Of a stretch of DNA of 64,000 nt, positions 13,585-25,957 are shown one piece after another. The stretch spans positions 1,550,001 to 1,614,000 of the forward strand of contig QANY01008723.1 of NCBI GenBank assembly GCA_003255025.1. The letters run 5' to 3'. The translations under genes were made by a program, and so were the position numbers. This stretch comes from Datisca glomerata. Taxonomy: Eukaryota > Streptophyta > Magnoliopsida > Cucurbitales > Datiscaceae. Position 1 is the first letter of the stretch. Each line of letters starts with the position of its first letter. The notes below the pieces were generated by a model that was not told where the DNA came from, did no database searches, and saw only the letters and a program-made list of their open reading frames with translations.

Positions 13585-14120
13585 ATGGATAAATAAAAAT
13601 AAAATATATTTATATGCTTATAAATTAAAATGTAAGTAGGTTGTTTTTCAAATTTTATGGGGTTATAATTCTTAAAATAAAATGATAAAATTTCAAATTT
13701 TAATATTCAATTTCAAACTTTTAGCGGATATGTTAGATTTAAAGATAAAATCTGACTTTGAGGGTTATACGTGTTCGTCAAACCGATAAATAAGATTTTT
13801 CAACCATCATAACATCACGACCTATAATTATATATGGTGAAGCTCGTCTCGCTCGATACTTGTCACAAAAGTACAACAACATTATCAATGATAACTTTTA
13901 CCGAGTTTATGAATAAGTGTTCAATTGTATCGGGAATATTTAATTAATCCAATCTAATTTCACATAATAAGTGAGTATCATGAATATTTGCTTTGAAATA
14001 ATGAGTTTTTTCTATTTTTATCAATGAGTTTCTTGGTGTACGGTAAATAATTACAAAAATATCAATTTTACAGTTGATTGTGAAAAATGACAATTAGAGC
14101 CATATAAGTGGCGATTAGGA
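13585..14120. repeat. Conserved repeat block, copy B
   Basis: Counterpart of 11170-11690, offset by about 2.4 kb, with the same order of landmarks. The shared order of minisatellite, GC-rich segment and block in both places shows that a unit of roughly 2.4 kb was duplicated. Confidence 0.75.
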
Positions 14121-14299
14121 CAAAAAAAATGGTGATTGGGAGGGAGATTGCCGATCGCCTATTTATATATGACATTTAAGAAAGAAACAGGCGATTGGAG
14201 GCATAAAACTAGCTCTTGGCTTTGAGGATGCCATTAGCACCTCTAGGATGACGTTTAGGGGATTAAAAATAGGCGATTCACCTATTAGGTAAGACGATT

Positions 14300-15085
14300 A
14301 GATTTTATGTATTTGGTGAACCCCAATACGTAATTGGTGAATCTCAGTACGTATTTGGTGAACTCCTTCAAGAATTATTATTTTGTACATATTTGGTGAA
14401 CCTCACTACGTAATTGGTGAACCTCAATATGTATTTGGTGAACCCCTCCAAGAATTATTAATTTGTACGTAACAGTACGTAATTGGTGAACCCTAATACG
14501 TATTTGGTGAGCCGTTCTAAGAATTATTAATTTGTAAGTAATTAGTGTACAACACAACATAATTGGTGAATCTCAGTACGTATTTGGTGAACCACTCTAA
14601 GAATTATTATTTTGTATGTATTTGGTGAACCCCAATATTTAATTGGTGAACCCCACTACGTATTTGGTGAACCCCTCTAATAATTATTAATTTGTACGCA
14701 TTTGATGAACTCCACTACATAATTAGTGAACCTCAATATGTGATTGATGAACCCCACTACGTATTTTGGTGAACTCCTCTAAAAATTATTAATTTGTACT
14801 TATTTGGTGAACCCGACTACGTAATTGGTAAACCCTAGTACGTAATTAGTGAACACCACTACGTATTCAGTGAAACCCTCTAAGAATTATTAATTTGTAC
14901 GTATTTGGTGAATCTCACTACGTAATTGGTAAACCCCAGTACGTAATTAGTGAACCACACTACGTATTTGGTGAACCCCTCCAAAAATTATTAATTTTTA
15001 CGTATTTGGTGAACCCCAGTACGTATTTGATGAATCCCAGTACGTATTTGATGAACCTCAATACGTATTTGGTGAACCCAAAAAT
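14300..15085. repeat. 20-bp tandem repeat with higher-order structure
   Basis: The words ACGTATTTGGTGAACCCCA and ACGTAATTGGTGAACCCCA alternate for nearly 800 bp. They are broken at regular points by a separator, AAGAATTATTAATTTGTACG. Separators fall near 14368, 14449, 14518, 14598, 14678, 14780, 14881 and 14982. The higher-order period is therefore about 80 bp (four 20-bp words) on the left and 101 bp (five words) on the right. Confidence 0.85.
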
Positions 15086-16727
15086 AAACTTGCTACTTGC
15101 TAGGCTTTGTGTGGTCCAGATTACTCTAAAATCATCTAAGTGTCATAATGACCCAACATCAATGCCAAAAATAATTTCTCGGTATTGTAAAGTTTTCCAG
15201 AGAAATGATACAGATTTGGTCACATAGAAATAAAAAAATGCAAGTTCATTGTTACCGCGTAGAATGCATCTCATTGGAAGGAAAAGCTAGTTAGGTCTCC
15301 TTGTTAAGAACTCGACTCTTGAAGAGGCGAGTTTGCTTGCATGTCCCTTTTTGTCACGTTGGCAGTTGTAGGAACACCCAAAATCGCCTTTTGAAGAAGC
15401 AATTTTGCTTACATGGCCCTTTTTGTATCATTTTTTAATTACTTTGAGAAGAAGATCATTTTAATAATTTCTTATTAAAATAATATTTAATTTTTTTAAA
15501 CCCCTAATATGTTTATAATGTAATTTGACATTTTTACAGCCAGAGACTAAATTGTCTCACAACCCATTTTCCACCATCTCTCCATTTTTTTCCATCCGTT
15601 GATGAAAACTCTCTTCTTCTTCGTGAAGGCATCAATCATCACTTTCATTGTTGGACGTGAAGTTTTTGTCACTCTCACTGCTGATTGAATGAGAATAGTG
15701 TTTAATTCATATTTCTCTCTCGACGACAATCTTGTTAGACCATGGTCAAGCTAACATTTTTTGTCAGATTATGGTTTAACATTCTGACGTTAAGATTTAT
15801 ACTTGCTAGATAGTAATCTAGCAAATTAGTTTGTCTTGATCATGATCTAACAAACAACAAATATGATTGTTTGTCATATCGACACACAACACTCTTCTTT
15901 TTTTGTCAATGAAGAGAAAAACGGAAGAGATGGGGGAAGATGTTTTGAATAAATGGAGGAAAAAATGGAAGATGAGAACGGAGAAAGGTTTGCATAATGG
16001 AGGAGACAAAGAAATGGAGAGAAAAATGAAGATAAATTAATTGGTCCCGCAAGAATTTAAAAAATAAAACGGACAAGTTAGTTTTTTTTCCTGTCAAAAT
16101 TGTCAAATTTCGTTAAAAATAAGTAAGGATAAAAATATCATTTTTTTAATTTCTCATAGATCTGCCCATTGAAATTACATTTTATTTTATGTTACTCTAC
16201 AATAAAAAGGAGAGAGAAAGAGAACGGGGCGAGAGAAAAATGAAAAAAAAATCACTTCTTCATTCTCTCTTTTTCTCCTCCCAATATGTTACTGTAATAG
16301 TGATATAGATTTTTTCCTTAGAGGTCTATCTTACCTAATAGGAAAAATTATTGTTCGACAAAAAGAAAATCAGTATTAAGTGGTGGGTGAAATTCCCACG
16401 TCGAAAAATATAGAGTAGAATTAGTAATATATAAGAATTCTCAGTGTCTAAAAAAATTATTAGCTTTTTGAGATGTGATTATCAACCTTATATAGCATTT
16501 TCCTCTCTTGATTATGTGTGTTATTTATCTTGTAAAGTTTTTTTTACACACAATCCACTAGTTTTAGTGTTCCTATGCTTTTAATTTATAAAATGAATTT
16601 TTTCTCTTCAATCCGCTAGTGGTCTTTCAATAAATTCCTCATTCTCCAAAAATATTTTGGTTTGACAAACTATAAGATCCTACTTGTTTGGTTATCACAG
16701 TACTAAAAAACTGGACAGTATTATTTT
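15086..16727. other. Intergenic region between the repeat field and the gypsy element
   Basis: No gene is supported. A roughly 85-bp direct repeat is visible near 15310-15440: CTTGAAGAGGCGAGTTTGCTT and, about 85 bp later, TTTGAAGAAGCAATTTTGCTT. At 16380-16400 the motif GTGGGTGAAATTCCCACGTCG resembles the start of common plant short repeats. The minus-strand frames at 15547-16106 are T-rich and unconvincing. Confidence 0.4.
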
Positions 16728-16732
16728 AGTAT
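16728..16732. repeat. Left target-site duplication AGTAT of the gypsy element
   Basis: AGTAT directly precedes the left LTR. The same five bases follow the right LTR at 27002-27006. A 5-bp duplication is typical of Ty3/gypsy integration. Confidence 0.85.
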
Positions 16733-17258
16733 TGAACATGAATAATTCTTGGTGTTCGGCCACATCAGCGGAGAAGAAAAATAATTAAAGCAAATACCAC
16801 GAAAGCAATATAGGAATAGTTGAATTTACCATGTCAGTAGATCTGAAGAAACTGATCTAAAGTTACTCATTTAACCAATGTAGCTGAAGTATAAAGGTCA
16901 CATAGGAAGTAACGAAAGCCAGAGAAGCCGAGAGAATCATCACCGTGACAAAGCTGGTAGTAATCACTACGATTGTCATATTCGCCACACTACGCTAAAT
17001 AATTCAAATTCAAAAAGTTGTTAATACTGATAAGCAAGTATTCACCTAAGAAAATCCTGAAAGATAAACTCAATCTCAAAGAATATTCCGCTTATTCTTA
17101 CTTTATTTTAGAAATTACGTTGTATTACAAGCCTATAAATACAAGTCAAATTGTAAATTGGAGGATCATCGAATACAAGTCGTTGCAAATTGCTTACTCC
17201 CGCGCTTATTTTCTCTGCTCTTGGTATTTTCTATTTTAGAGAAAAAAATTCATTTATA
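16733..17258 (+). repeat. 5' LTR of the Tat-like gypsy element
   Basis: It starts TGAACATGAATAATTCT and ends CATTTATA, where CATTTACA is expected from the partner LTR. It shares long matches with 26461-27001, for example GTGTTCGGCCACATCAGCGG. It contains a TATA box, TATAAATA, at 17134-17141. Substitutions are scattered, and one indel of roughly 15-20 bp near 17040 separates the two LTRs, so the insertion is not recent. Confidence 0.9.
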
Positions 17259-17854
17259 TCTTGGTGCTTTCATTGAGAGCCGAGAGAAAACGCTCGAGAA
17301 ACCCATCCAAAATGACTAAACATGCATAGAACTAGATCCAACGTAACCTATAATGGAGACAATGAAGCCAGAAACACTAATGACCAAACAGATCAACCGA
17401 CCCCACCAGCGAAGATACTCCAGACAATTCTGACTGGGATGCGAGAGATGGAAGAATGAAATGCAGCGCGATGCGTGGAGAGCTATGCAAGAACAAATCC
17501 ATGCTCTTCAACAAGAGATGGTTCGGACGCGTGCTGAGGTCAATCAAATAGCAAATAACGAAGAGAAGGACATCCGTTCGAAGAATAATAGGCGATAGGT
17601 GAGACAAGAAAACCACGAGAACAACAGGAACATGCAACGAGAAGAAGTGGAAATCTAGTCTCAGAATCGAGAAAATGAGGTTGCAGAGGAGATGCGCCAG
17701 TCTAAATTATCACCAAGGAAGTTGTAGAAGAATTACTGGGATGAAAGATGCTGGAGATGAGGAACCTGGGGAGTACTAGAAAAAGTGAACTTGAATCTCT
17801 CACTCGTACCCCTTAAGTCCAGAGATTCTGGCCGCTCCTGTACCCAATAAATTT

Positions 17855-18786
17855 ATGGCTCCAATATTCAAGTGTTACGAAGGGAAGAAAGATCCAGTCG
17901 ATCATCTCCGCTGTTTCAGGCAGATAATGACACTGTATCACCATGAGGATGAGTTAATGTACAGAATGTTCCCAACCAGTATGGACGGAATGGCCTTAAA
18001 ATGGTATCATTCGCTTCATGTTCATTCGATTACTAACTTTGTTGTTATGTTTTCTGTCTTTCTGAAACAGTACTCCAGATATCGAGCAGTAATGGAGGAC
18101 ACGGAGTACCTCTCACGATCAGAATCAAGGAAGGATAATCCTTATGAAAGTACACCCATAGATGCAAAGACGAAATGGACAAGGTAAAAAATTATGATGA
18201 TCGGATGGTCAAACTAGCTTTTAGCAGAGGGTTAGGACCAAACTCACCCTTGTTCGAAGACTTGTCCAAAACAAAACCTTTTTCTATGGCAGAGACTTTC
18301 CAAATGGCTCAGAATTATATCACACTAGAAGAAGAAAAGAAGAGTCTATTGAAAATAGACAAACGAAAAAAGGAAGAATCACAGAAGCGAGAAAGGAACT
18401 CCAGATCAGAAAGGAAGAAAACTGACAGGAAAGACAAAACCGACGAAAGGGGTGGAAAACAGGAAAGGACAGAGTACCAAAGATAAGACTCAAGTAGATT
18501 ACATCTAAGGGATAAGGTCTACACACTGTTGACCCTCCCAGTGAATCATATCTTAGAACAGATTACGAACAAGCCATGGTTAAAAAGGTCAGCACCACTT
18601 ACAAAAGAACTCAGTTATAAAGAGAAGGATAAGTACTGTTCTTGCCACAGGAGCAACCGACACTACATCAGAGGTTGCTTCCAACTCAAAAAATATATTA
18701 AAGAACTTATAAAAGATGGATATCTGCGGCGGTTTGTGAAAAGAAGAGCAGAAATAAGAGATAGAAAAAGAAGACCGTGGCGATAA
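17855..18786 (+). pseudogene. gag: gag of the gypsy element, broken
   Basis: Starts MAPIFKCYEGKKDPVDHLRC and continues with a hydrophobic stretch containing MALKWYHSL, the retrotransposon gag core. A frameshift near 18180 moves the reading to FSRGLGPNSPLFEDLSKTKP, and a Lys/Glu/Arg-rich segment follows. A later piece (18529-18786) has spaced Cys and His residues (YCSCHRSNRHYIRGC) that are a likely zinc-knuckle relic. The sense is clear but the frame is broken at least twice. Confidence 0.75.
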
Positions 18787-19000
18787 AAAGTGTGACAACG
18801 AGAAACAACCTTTTTGCATTGTCAGCATTGTCATTGCACTAACGGGGCAGGAAGGAATAACAAGGAAGGAAATGAAGTAGTACTATAAGAAGCCAATGTT
18901 GGAGAAGCACATGGAGAACCACTCATCTGACAAATAGAATCCCTCGTTAATATTTGATGATCTAGATCTCGAACACAACGGACACCATAACGATGCACTT

Positions 19001-19260
19001 GTCATTTCAGTACAATTTAGTAATTTCCTCTTGAGAAGAGTTCTGGTAGATGATGGAAGCGCGGTTAACATATTGTACTGGATCACGTTAGAAAAGATGT
19101 CAATGGGAGATCAGAAGCTGCAGGGGACCTCACAACCGTTGATAGGTTTTGATGGAGTTGTCAGCTACTCGGAGGGGATCCTTACTCTCCCTGTAAGAGA
19201 TGAACCTTTTAATCCTTTGACTGAGTTTGTGATTCTGGATACTTCGTCCCCGTAGAACGT
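19001..19260 (+). pseudogene. Aspartic protease domain of the gypsy element
   Basis: RRVLVDDGSAVNILYW contains the retroviral-type protease motif (hydrophobic-hydrophobic-D-D-G-S) used by plant gypsy elements. LIGFDGVVSYSEGILTLPV follows as expected. The frame closes with an in-frame stop at 19253-19255. Confidence 0.75.
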
Positions 19261-19559
19261 CATTCTGGGAAGAACATGGCTGAATAAAATGAAATATCTA
19301 CCATCAACCTTCTACCAAGTGTTAAAGTACCCCTCACCAGAAGGAATCAAGACCATCAAAGGAGACTAGGCTTTAGCCCGCATCTACTCTGTGACTACAT
19401 TGGAGTCTGCAAAGAAAAAGTGATAGAAGAAGTAGAACTCAGGAGATCCAAAGGAGTGACTCAATAGCAGTCAAAGGACGACGGGTCAGACGATCTGAGG
19501 TACGAGGCGGGAGAACAAACAGAGTTGGTGTGCTTAGAAGAAGGAACATAATAGATGAC

Positions 19560-20960
19560 AAACGTCGTCACCTTCCTTGAACAAGCAGAGAAAGACATGT
19601 TGATCGACTTTCTACAAAGGAACAAAAATGTTTTGCCACTACTATGCAAGAAATGCCGAGAATTCCAGAAGAGATTATATGCCACAAGTTGAACACAGAT
19701 CCAGCAGTAAAACAGAAGAGACGATGTTTCACGCCCGAACAAAACAAAGCAATAGAGGAATAAGTAAATAAGCTATTAAACACAGAATTCATTAAAGAAG
19801 TTGACTATCCGGAGTGGCTGGCCAATGTGGTGATGGTACGGAAAAAGAATGGCAAATGGAGAATCTGTGTGGATTTCACCGACTTAAACAAATCTTATCC
19901 AAATGATGACTATCGACTGCCCAGAATTGACTCAATAGTAGACGCCACATCTAGACATGAGCTCTTCAGTTTTATGGACGCCTACTCTAGATATAACCAG
20001 GTGAAACTGTTCCAACCTGGCTAAGTAAAAACTTCTTTCATTACTGAATATGACATCTATTGTTATAAAATAATGTCCTTTGGGCTAAAAAAATGCAAGA
20101 GTTACATATCAGAGATTGGTGAACAAAGTCTTTCAGAGTCAGATTGGAAGAAATGTGGAAGCGTATGTGGATGACATGTTGGTAAAAAGCAAAGGATGAG
20201 AAAACCATATCCAAGATCTAGAGAAGGTTTTCTCAACCCTGAGAAAGAACTCAATGAAACTAAATCTGGAGAAGTGTACTTTTAGCATTGTTGTAGGGAA
20301 ATTCCTTGGCCACTTAATAACCCGGCGAGGGATAGAATTTAACCCAGACCATGTGAAGGCTATAATGGGGATGAAGTCCCCGAGGAATAAAAATGAAATT
20401 TAAGGACTAACTGGGAGACTCACGACACTCAACAGGTTTATTTCCAGGTCAACAGATAAATGCAAGTCGTTCTTTGATAAACTGAGTAATGGTGCAAACC
20501 TCATTTGATGCAAGTCGTTCTTTGACAAATGGGATGAAGAGTGCGAAGATGCCTTCAATAGAATCAATGAGTACTTAACAACACCCCCACTACTCTCAAA
20601 ACCAATGCTTGGTGAACAACTCCTCTTGTATGTTACAGTTTCAGAAATAGCTGTAAGTGTCCTGCTCATTAGAAAATAAGAAAAGAAGCAGAAGCTCATA
20701 TACTTCATTAGTAAAAGCTTGGTGACAGTAGAGACGAGATATAAAAAGATGGAAAAATTAATACTGGCGTCGTAACTGCTGCAAGAAAGCTTAGACCTTA
20801 CTTTCAAGGACATAGCATTAAGGTATTAACTGACACACCTGTTAAAAGTCTATTGCACTCCCCAGAGGTAAGTGGAAGAATGGGAAAATGGGCAATCAAA
20901 TTAAACCAATATGAGATCAATTATGAGCCCAGAACTTCAACCAAGGGGTAAGTGTACACT
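19560..20960 (+). pseudogene. Reverse transcriptase and RNase H of the gypsy element
   Basis: VMVRKKNGKWRICVDFTDLN and the following DDYRLPRIDSIVD are RT landmarks. The catalytic YVDDM is still readable at about 20163-20177. Downstream come SFGLKKC-like and LEKCTFSIVVGKFLGHLI segments and an RNase H-like region (about 20600-20960). Several in-frame stops (for example at 20022-20024) show that it is dead. Confidence 0.85.
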
Positions 20961-21043
20961 TGCCTAAAGAAATGGAGAACGGTCGCAGATTCAATCGAAG
21001 AAATAGTTAGTCCACAACAGCCTAAAGAAACGGAGAACGGGTC

Positions 21044-21502
21044 TTGGAAACTATAGGAGCTGGAGTACTGGTGCAAACCCCATTTAGAGAAACATTAGAT
21101 CATTCAATCTCATTTCGATTTAATGCATCGAATAATGAGGCTAACTATGAAGCGCTAATAGCTGGAATATCTTTGCTACGAGAATATGAGGTAGCTGACG
21201 CGAAAATATTTTGTGACTCCATGTTAATTGTCAAACAGGTAACAGGAGAATACATAGCTAAAGACGAGAGAATGATAAGTTATTTACATTGGGTAAGGGC
21301 ATTGCTGAACTCGTTCAAAAGCTATGGGATTCAACAAATCTCGAGAGCTGAGAATGGGCATGCAGACGAACTAGCAAATTTGGGATCATCTTTGCGATTC
21401 TCGCATAAAATAAATGTACTTGTGAAATTCTTGGAGAAACCAAGTATTCAGCGCTTATTGAATAACATTGCTGAAGTGGAAATCGGAAAGGAACCCAGCT
21501 GA
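21044..21502 (+). pseudogene. Second (archaeal-type) RNase H domain of the gypsy element
   Basis: The frame contains FNASNNEANYEALIAGISLL, then IFCDSMLIVKQVTGEY and, near the end, ENGHADELANLGS. These are the E, D and HADELA landmarks of the extra RNase H that Tat-lineage elements carry between the first RNase H and the integrase. Its presence is the main reason for the lineage call. Confidence 0.8.
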
Positions 21503-21629
21503 CAACATGATTTAATCCTCTATCTCAAAAAATGATTTCTCCCTGAGGAAACACTCCTGGTTAAAAATGTCTAGCAAGTGCAAGGTACACATTAATAAAT
21601 GTATTATTTTATAGAAAATCTTTTTCAGG

Positions 21630-22714
21630 ACTGTACTTGAAATGTTTGAAGGAGAAAGAAACGCAGTATGTCTTGGCTGAAATTCATGAAGGAGTATGTG
21701 GGAACCACACTGGGGAAAGATCATTAGCTCACAAAGTTTTAAATGAGGGATATTACTGGCCTAGAATGCATCAAGACACCAAGCAATATGTGAAAAAATG
21801 TGACAAATGTCAACGATTTGCCCCAGTCACCAGAGTGGCTCCGAGAGAACTGAACACAGTAGCAAGCCCATGGCCTTTCTTGCAGTGGGAACTCGACATC
21901 ATCGGTCCACTCCCCATAGCGCCAACTCAGAAGCGCTCCTTGCTAATGGCCACATATTACTTCATGAAATGGATAGAAGCGAAGGCTTTCACGAGAATCA
22001 CGGAATAAGAAGTCAAGGGGTTTTTGTGAAAAAATATAAAATGTCGATATGGAATACCCAAGATATTGGTCTTAGATAACGAACTACATTTCACAGGGAA
22101 AATTTTTAAAGGCTTCTGCGAAGGACTGAACATCACCAATCATTTCTCTACTTTATACTATTCACAAGGAAATGGGCAAGCTGAGAGATAAAATCGTATT
22201 ATACTCGACAACATGAGAAAGTGACTAGAGTCCGCAAAAGGAAAATGGGTAGAGAAACTACCGGTTGTACTTTAGGCATATAGAACTACTCCTAGAGAAG
22301 CCACTAGAGAAATATCGTTCGCCTTAGCATTCAGAGAAGAAGCAGTGATTCCCATCGAAATTGGAAGCCCAATAGTGAGATCAGAGTTGAATGAGAAACA
22401 CAATGATGAACTCCTCTGAAGAAATCTAGATCAATTAGAGGAGCGAAGAGAAGCTGCCATATTCAGAGTAGCGTGTTATAATCATAAAAGGAGATCCTAT
22501 TTTTCAGAAAAGAATGAAGAAGAAAGAATTCCAAAAAGGAGATCTAGTCCTAAGAAAAGTATTTCAATTAGAAGGAAAGTTTAGGCCAGCATGGGAAAGA
22601 CCATACATTATTAGTGGCGTAGGAGGAACTGGGTATTACTACTTGACAACAGATGAGGGAGCAGATCTGGCAAAACCATGGAATGCATCTCATTTAAAGA
22701 AGTACTTTGTGTAA
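21630..22714 (+). pseudogene. Integrase of the gypsy element
   Basis: The N-terminal zinc finger reads GNHTGERSLAHKVLNEGYYW with CDKCQRFAP downstream (HHCC). The core follows with WELDIIGPLP, giving the first catalytic Asp. Stops and frameshifts interrupt the core between 22008 and 22500. The C-terminal module (22514-22714) has GDLVLRKV, GKFRPAWERPYII and PWNASHLKKYF, typical of the GPY/F-like end of plant gypsy integrases. Confidence 0.85.
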
Positions 22715-22821
22715 TCATGATTTTATAGTGAATATTTTTCCCGTGTTTTTTTCCCACAAGGGTTTTACACATAAAAATCTCTGGTGTCACCCTTCTAACT
22801 CTTCTTCCAATAAAGCACATC

Positions 22822-23330
22822 AAGGAACTAAGGGCGCAAGTCCTTGGAATGGGCAATTTATAAGTCCTACTCTCAGAAGAAACTAAGGGCACAAGTCCTT
22901 GGGAGAAAAAATTCATAAGTCCTACTCTCAAAAGGACTAAGGGAGCAAGTCCTTGGGAGGGGCAATTCATAAGTCCTACTCTCAGAAGGAACTAAGGGCG
23001 CAAGTTATTGGGAGGGGCAATTCATAAGTCCTACACTTAGAAGGAACTAAGAACGCAAGTCCTTGGGAGGGGCAATTCAAAAGTCCTACTCTCAGAAAGA
23101 ACTAAAGGTGTAATTCCTTGGGAGGGGCAATTTATAAGTCCTACTCTTAGAAGAAATTAAGGGCACAAGTCCTTGGGAGAGGCAATCCATAAGTCCTACT
23201 CTCATAAGGAGCTAAGGGCGCAAGTCCTTGGGAGGGGCAATTCATAATCCCTACTCTCAAAATGAACTAAGAGCGTAAGTCCTTGAGAGAGGCAACACAT
23301 AAGTCCTACTCTTAAAAGAAATTGAAACAC
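22822..23330. repeat. 55-bp tandem repeat, about nine copies, in the gypsy 3' region
   Basis: The unit contains AACTAAGGGCGCAAGTCCTT then GGGAGGGGCAATTCATAAGT and CCTACTCTCAGAAGG. Unit starts fall near 22824, 22880, 22934, 22989, 23043, 23099, 23154, 23209 and 23264. It lies just after the integrase stop. A looser repeat with AGAGCAGAGCTCAGACCAG words follows to about 23530. Confidence 0.9.
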
Positions 23331-23529
23331 AAGTTGTGATGGTCAGAGAGCAAGAACAAAAAAATTCAAGAGTTGAGCCCAGACCAAAAGGTAGAGCTGA
23401 GCTCAGATCAGTAAACTCAAAAGTAAAAGTTTCAAAAGTCGAGTCCAGACCAGAAAGTAGAGCAGAGCTCAGACCAGAAAGCTCAAAAAGTTCATGACGT
23501 GAAAGTTTCAAAAGTTGAACTCAAAGCAG

Positions 23530-24672
23530 GAAGCTCAAACCCGAATGCCAAGAGCTTTGGCATTCTAGAAAAGAAAAAGCTAGAACTTCATAATTAAGGA
23601 AAGAACTTCAGAGCAGAAGTTTTTATCCAGAGATTATTACTTCATTTCAAGTCAAACAAACTAATACATATGGACGTCTATGAAGTAAAATTTCACAGAT
23701 TAATAATTTTGATTGATATAGCTTTGAAGGAAGATAAAACGCAAGGAATTTGAAAAAGCTTCTACATTGATAAGATGGAAGTACATAAAAAGTTACAATT
23801 GCAAATTGCTTAAAAAAAGAAACTAAAACTAAAGGGAAGCAGTGTCCACATTCTACACTTCAGAAGAGATCTCAGTGGGGGCTAAGGCATCTTTTGTGAG
23901 GGGATTATCGTCAGCGGCTCTAGAATGGTTGATTTTAGCTCGACCTGCAGAAGTGGTGGTTTCACGCTACTCATCAACAGGAACATCACATAGAGGTTTC
24001 CTTGGATAAGCCTTCACTAAGCCATCTCTGTAACCCACACTATAGATTACTTGCTCGGCTTCATTAAAAAGATCCTAATATTCTTCTCCAACCTCTTTCT
24101 CTTTTTGCTTCAGAGCTTGGGCTTTGCTTGCCTCAACAGTTTTCAAAGACTCCTCAACAACCTTTAACACCTCCTTATAGCTCTCATAGATTTTGTCAGA
24201 CTAAGAATCTCTACCTTAGCCCTATCGACTTCTGTCACTTACTTCTTCACTATCTCATCAAGCAGAAACTTTGACTCATTCAACTGAGCAACTTCTTCAC
24301 GAAGGCCTTCAATGATGCCAACAGAATGAGCAACATCCCTTCGAAGTTTCTGCAACGCCAAGTCTCAAGCAGCGTGATGCTCTTGGAGAGCATTATGATG
24401 AATAAAGGCCTGAGGAGAAAACAAAAATTGTGAGAAAAAGTAAGAGAATAACTAATAAGGGAAAAGATAAAGAATCATACTCTGAATAAGTCATGATTAA
24501 GGGAGGAAACAAGGTTGCCAACTCCTGAGTTGAGAGTCCTGACCAAATCAGCCTTAGAATTAATCTCACGGGCAACTGCGTGAGAAGATTGAGCATCATC
24601 TAAGAAGCAGACTGTTAATGGTATATCAGCAAATTTCCTTAACTGCTAAGGGCCAGAACCACCAACTACACC
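23530..24672. other. Non-repetitive part of the gypsy 3' region
   Basis: No conserved domain is recognised on +. On the minus strand, weak coding-like pieces (24393-24599, and stop-broken Lys/Glu/Leu stretches at 24040-24380 that suggest a coiled coil) may be the 3' half of the antisense gene that starts at 25903. Confidence 0.35.
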
Positions 24673-25903
24673 CTAAGATCCAGAAGCAGGGTCTTGACTG
24701 GTGGCTGGCAGAGCTGGTGTGGGAACAGTGAGAGGTGGAGGGGTAGCAGAATTGGGGGGGGGGGGGGGTAAATCCTCACCCTGAATGGAAGAAACATTTA
24801 GAACGGGAAGATCCCTTGAAGAGCTGATTTCTTTTGATCTGGGGCGAGATCGCCTCCCAACTTCACCCACCATGTTACGAAGGCATTTAGACATAATCAG
24901 TTTCTCATTCACTCTTTTAAGTAAGATATTCTCCTCTGAAGAGTCAGAACAAGAACCAATGGGGGAAGAATGGCGTGAATCTCTTGCTGGGCAGGAAGGA
25001 GTAAATGTGAAGCTGAACGAGAAACAATTGGCAGGTCTCGTGGTAGAACGGACAGTGGCACAGCAACAAGGAGCGCGGTTGAACTTGAGGGCAAGTGTGA
25101 CATCACCGCATAGGTCCAGGAGATCAGACCACTTTCTGTGCCGACAATGGAAAGCAAGGATTAACTTCTCTACAGTCTCCTGGGTTATATAAGGTTTCTT
25201 GTTCTTAAGCTTATCTGTAGGGAAAGAGAGGATCAACATAAAAAAAGACAGAGAATAAATAATAAGGGCAGATTTAAAGAGAAACAAAATTTGGAAATGG
25301 GTCTCCGGCTAGTTACTGAAAGTCTCCCAGTTTCTGGGAATTCTACAGCGGCCATCACCGCCCCAATTTTTGCCAATCACAAGAACATCCCTCTCCCAGT
25401 TTTTGTCACCCGGGGGAATATTAGTCACCATTGGCCTCCTCTTTTCTAAAGTTCGACTGGAAAGGTAGTAAATCTCATCCCTAGGTTTAATTACGTAACG
25501 ACATCTCAATTCGTCGACTCCCCAATCAAAACCAAACCTCAGATTCAAAGCCCTAAAACTGAGGAGGATCCTATAGGTATTGGGAATAAATTATGAAGGG
25601 GCAAAACCACACCAGTGGAAGAATCTCTTGGAAAAATGGGGAGAAAGGAAGTCTAAGACCCAAAGCAAAGTACATTGGACTTAGGGTTATTTGGTATGGA
25701 GGCTTACAAGGATGACATGGTGCTCTACTCTCACCTAATCCTACTATAACATCAGAAGGGAAGGCTTCATGAAAAATGGAAAGAATATCATAAAGCTTAG
25801 CCAAATTCCTAACTAGGGGAACGGTAGGCTTAAATTCAACTCCACCCCGACTCATGGCTAATGGAATTGCTAGCAGAAAAGAAAAGAAGACTAGAGAGAA
25901 CAA
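24673..25903 (-). pseudogene. Antisense ORF of the Tat-like element (putative gypsy type transposon domain)
   Basis: Three minus-strand pieces (25903-25571, 25548-25309 and 25287-24673) read as one broken protein. The first has ALGLRLPFSPFFQEILPLVW, and the second has YYLSSRTLEKRRPMV and GKNWGGDGRCRIPRNW. They resemble the N-terminal domain known as 'putative gypsy type transposon' (PF04195), which Tat-group elements carry in antisense upstream of the 3' LTR. The third piece is Ser/Pro-rich with a poly-Pro run from 15 consecutive G on + (24754-24768). A TATA-like box stands upstream. The protein's function is unknown in the family. The Pfam match is from memory. Confidence 0.65.
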
Positions 25904-25957
25904 ACGACTTACGAAGAAGAAGAGAGGAAAGTAAACAAAATGAATGGGAATGGAACA

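Noticed and set aside
14300..15085. Regular repeats with separators as a CRISPR array
   Set aside because: Spacers are repeats themselves, the genome is a plant nuclear one, and no cas gene exists. It is a higher-order satellite.
16380..16640. CCCACGTCGAAAAATATAG wording as a TRIM or Cassandra-like LTR
   Set aside because: Only one end is recognisable. No second LTR, primer site or target duplication was found.
24785..25192. 135-residue + frame within the gypsy 3' region
   Set aside because: It is the complement of the antisense ORF, whose domain similarity and promoter are on the minus strand.
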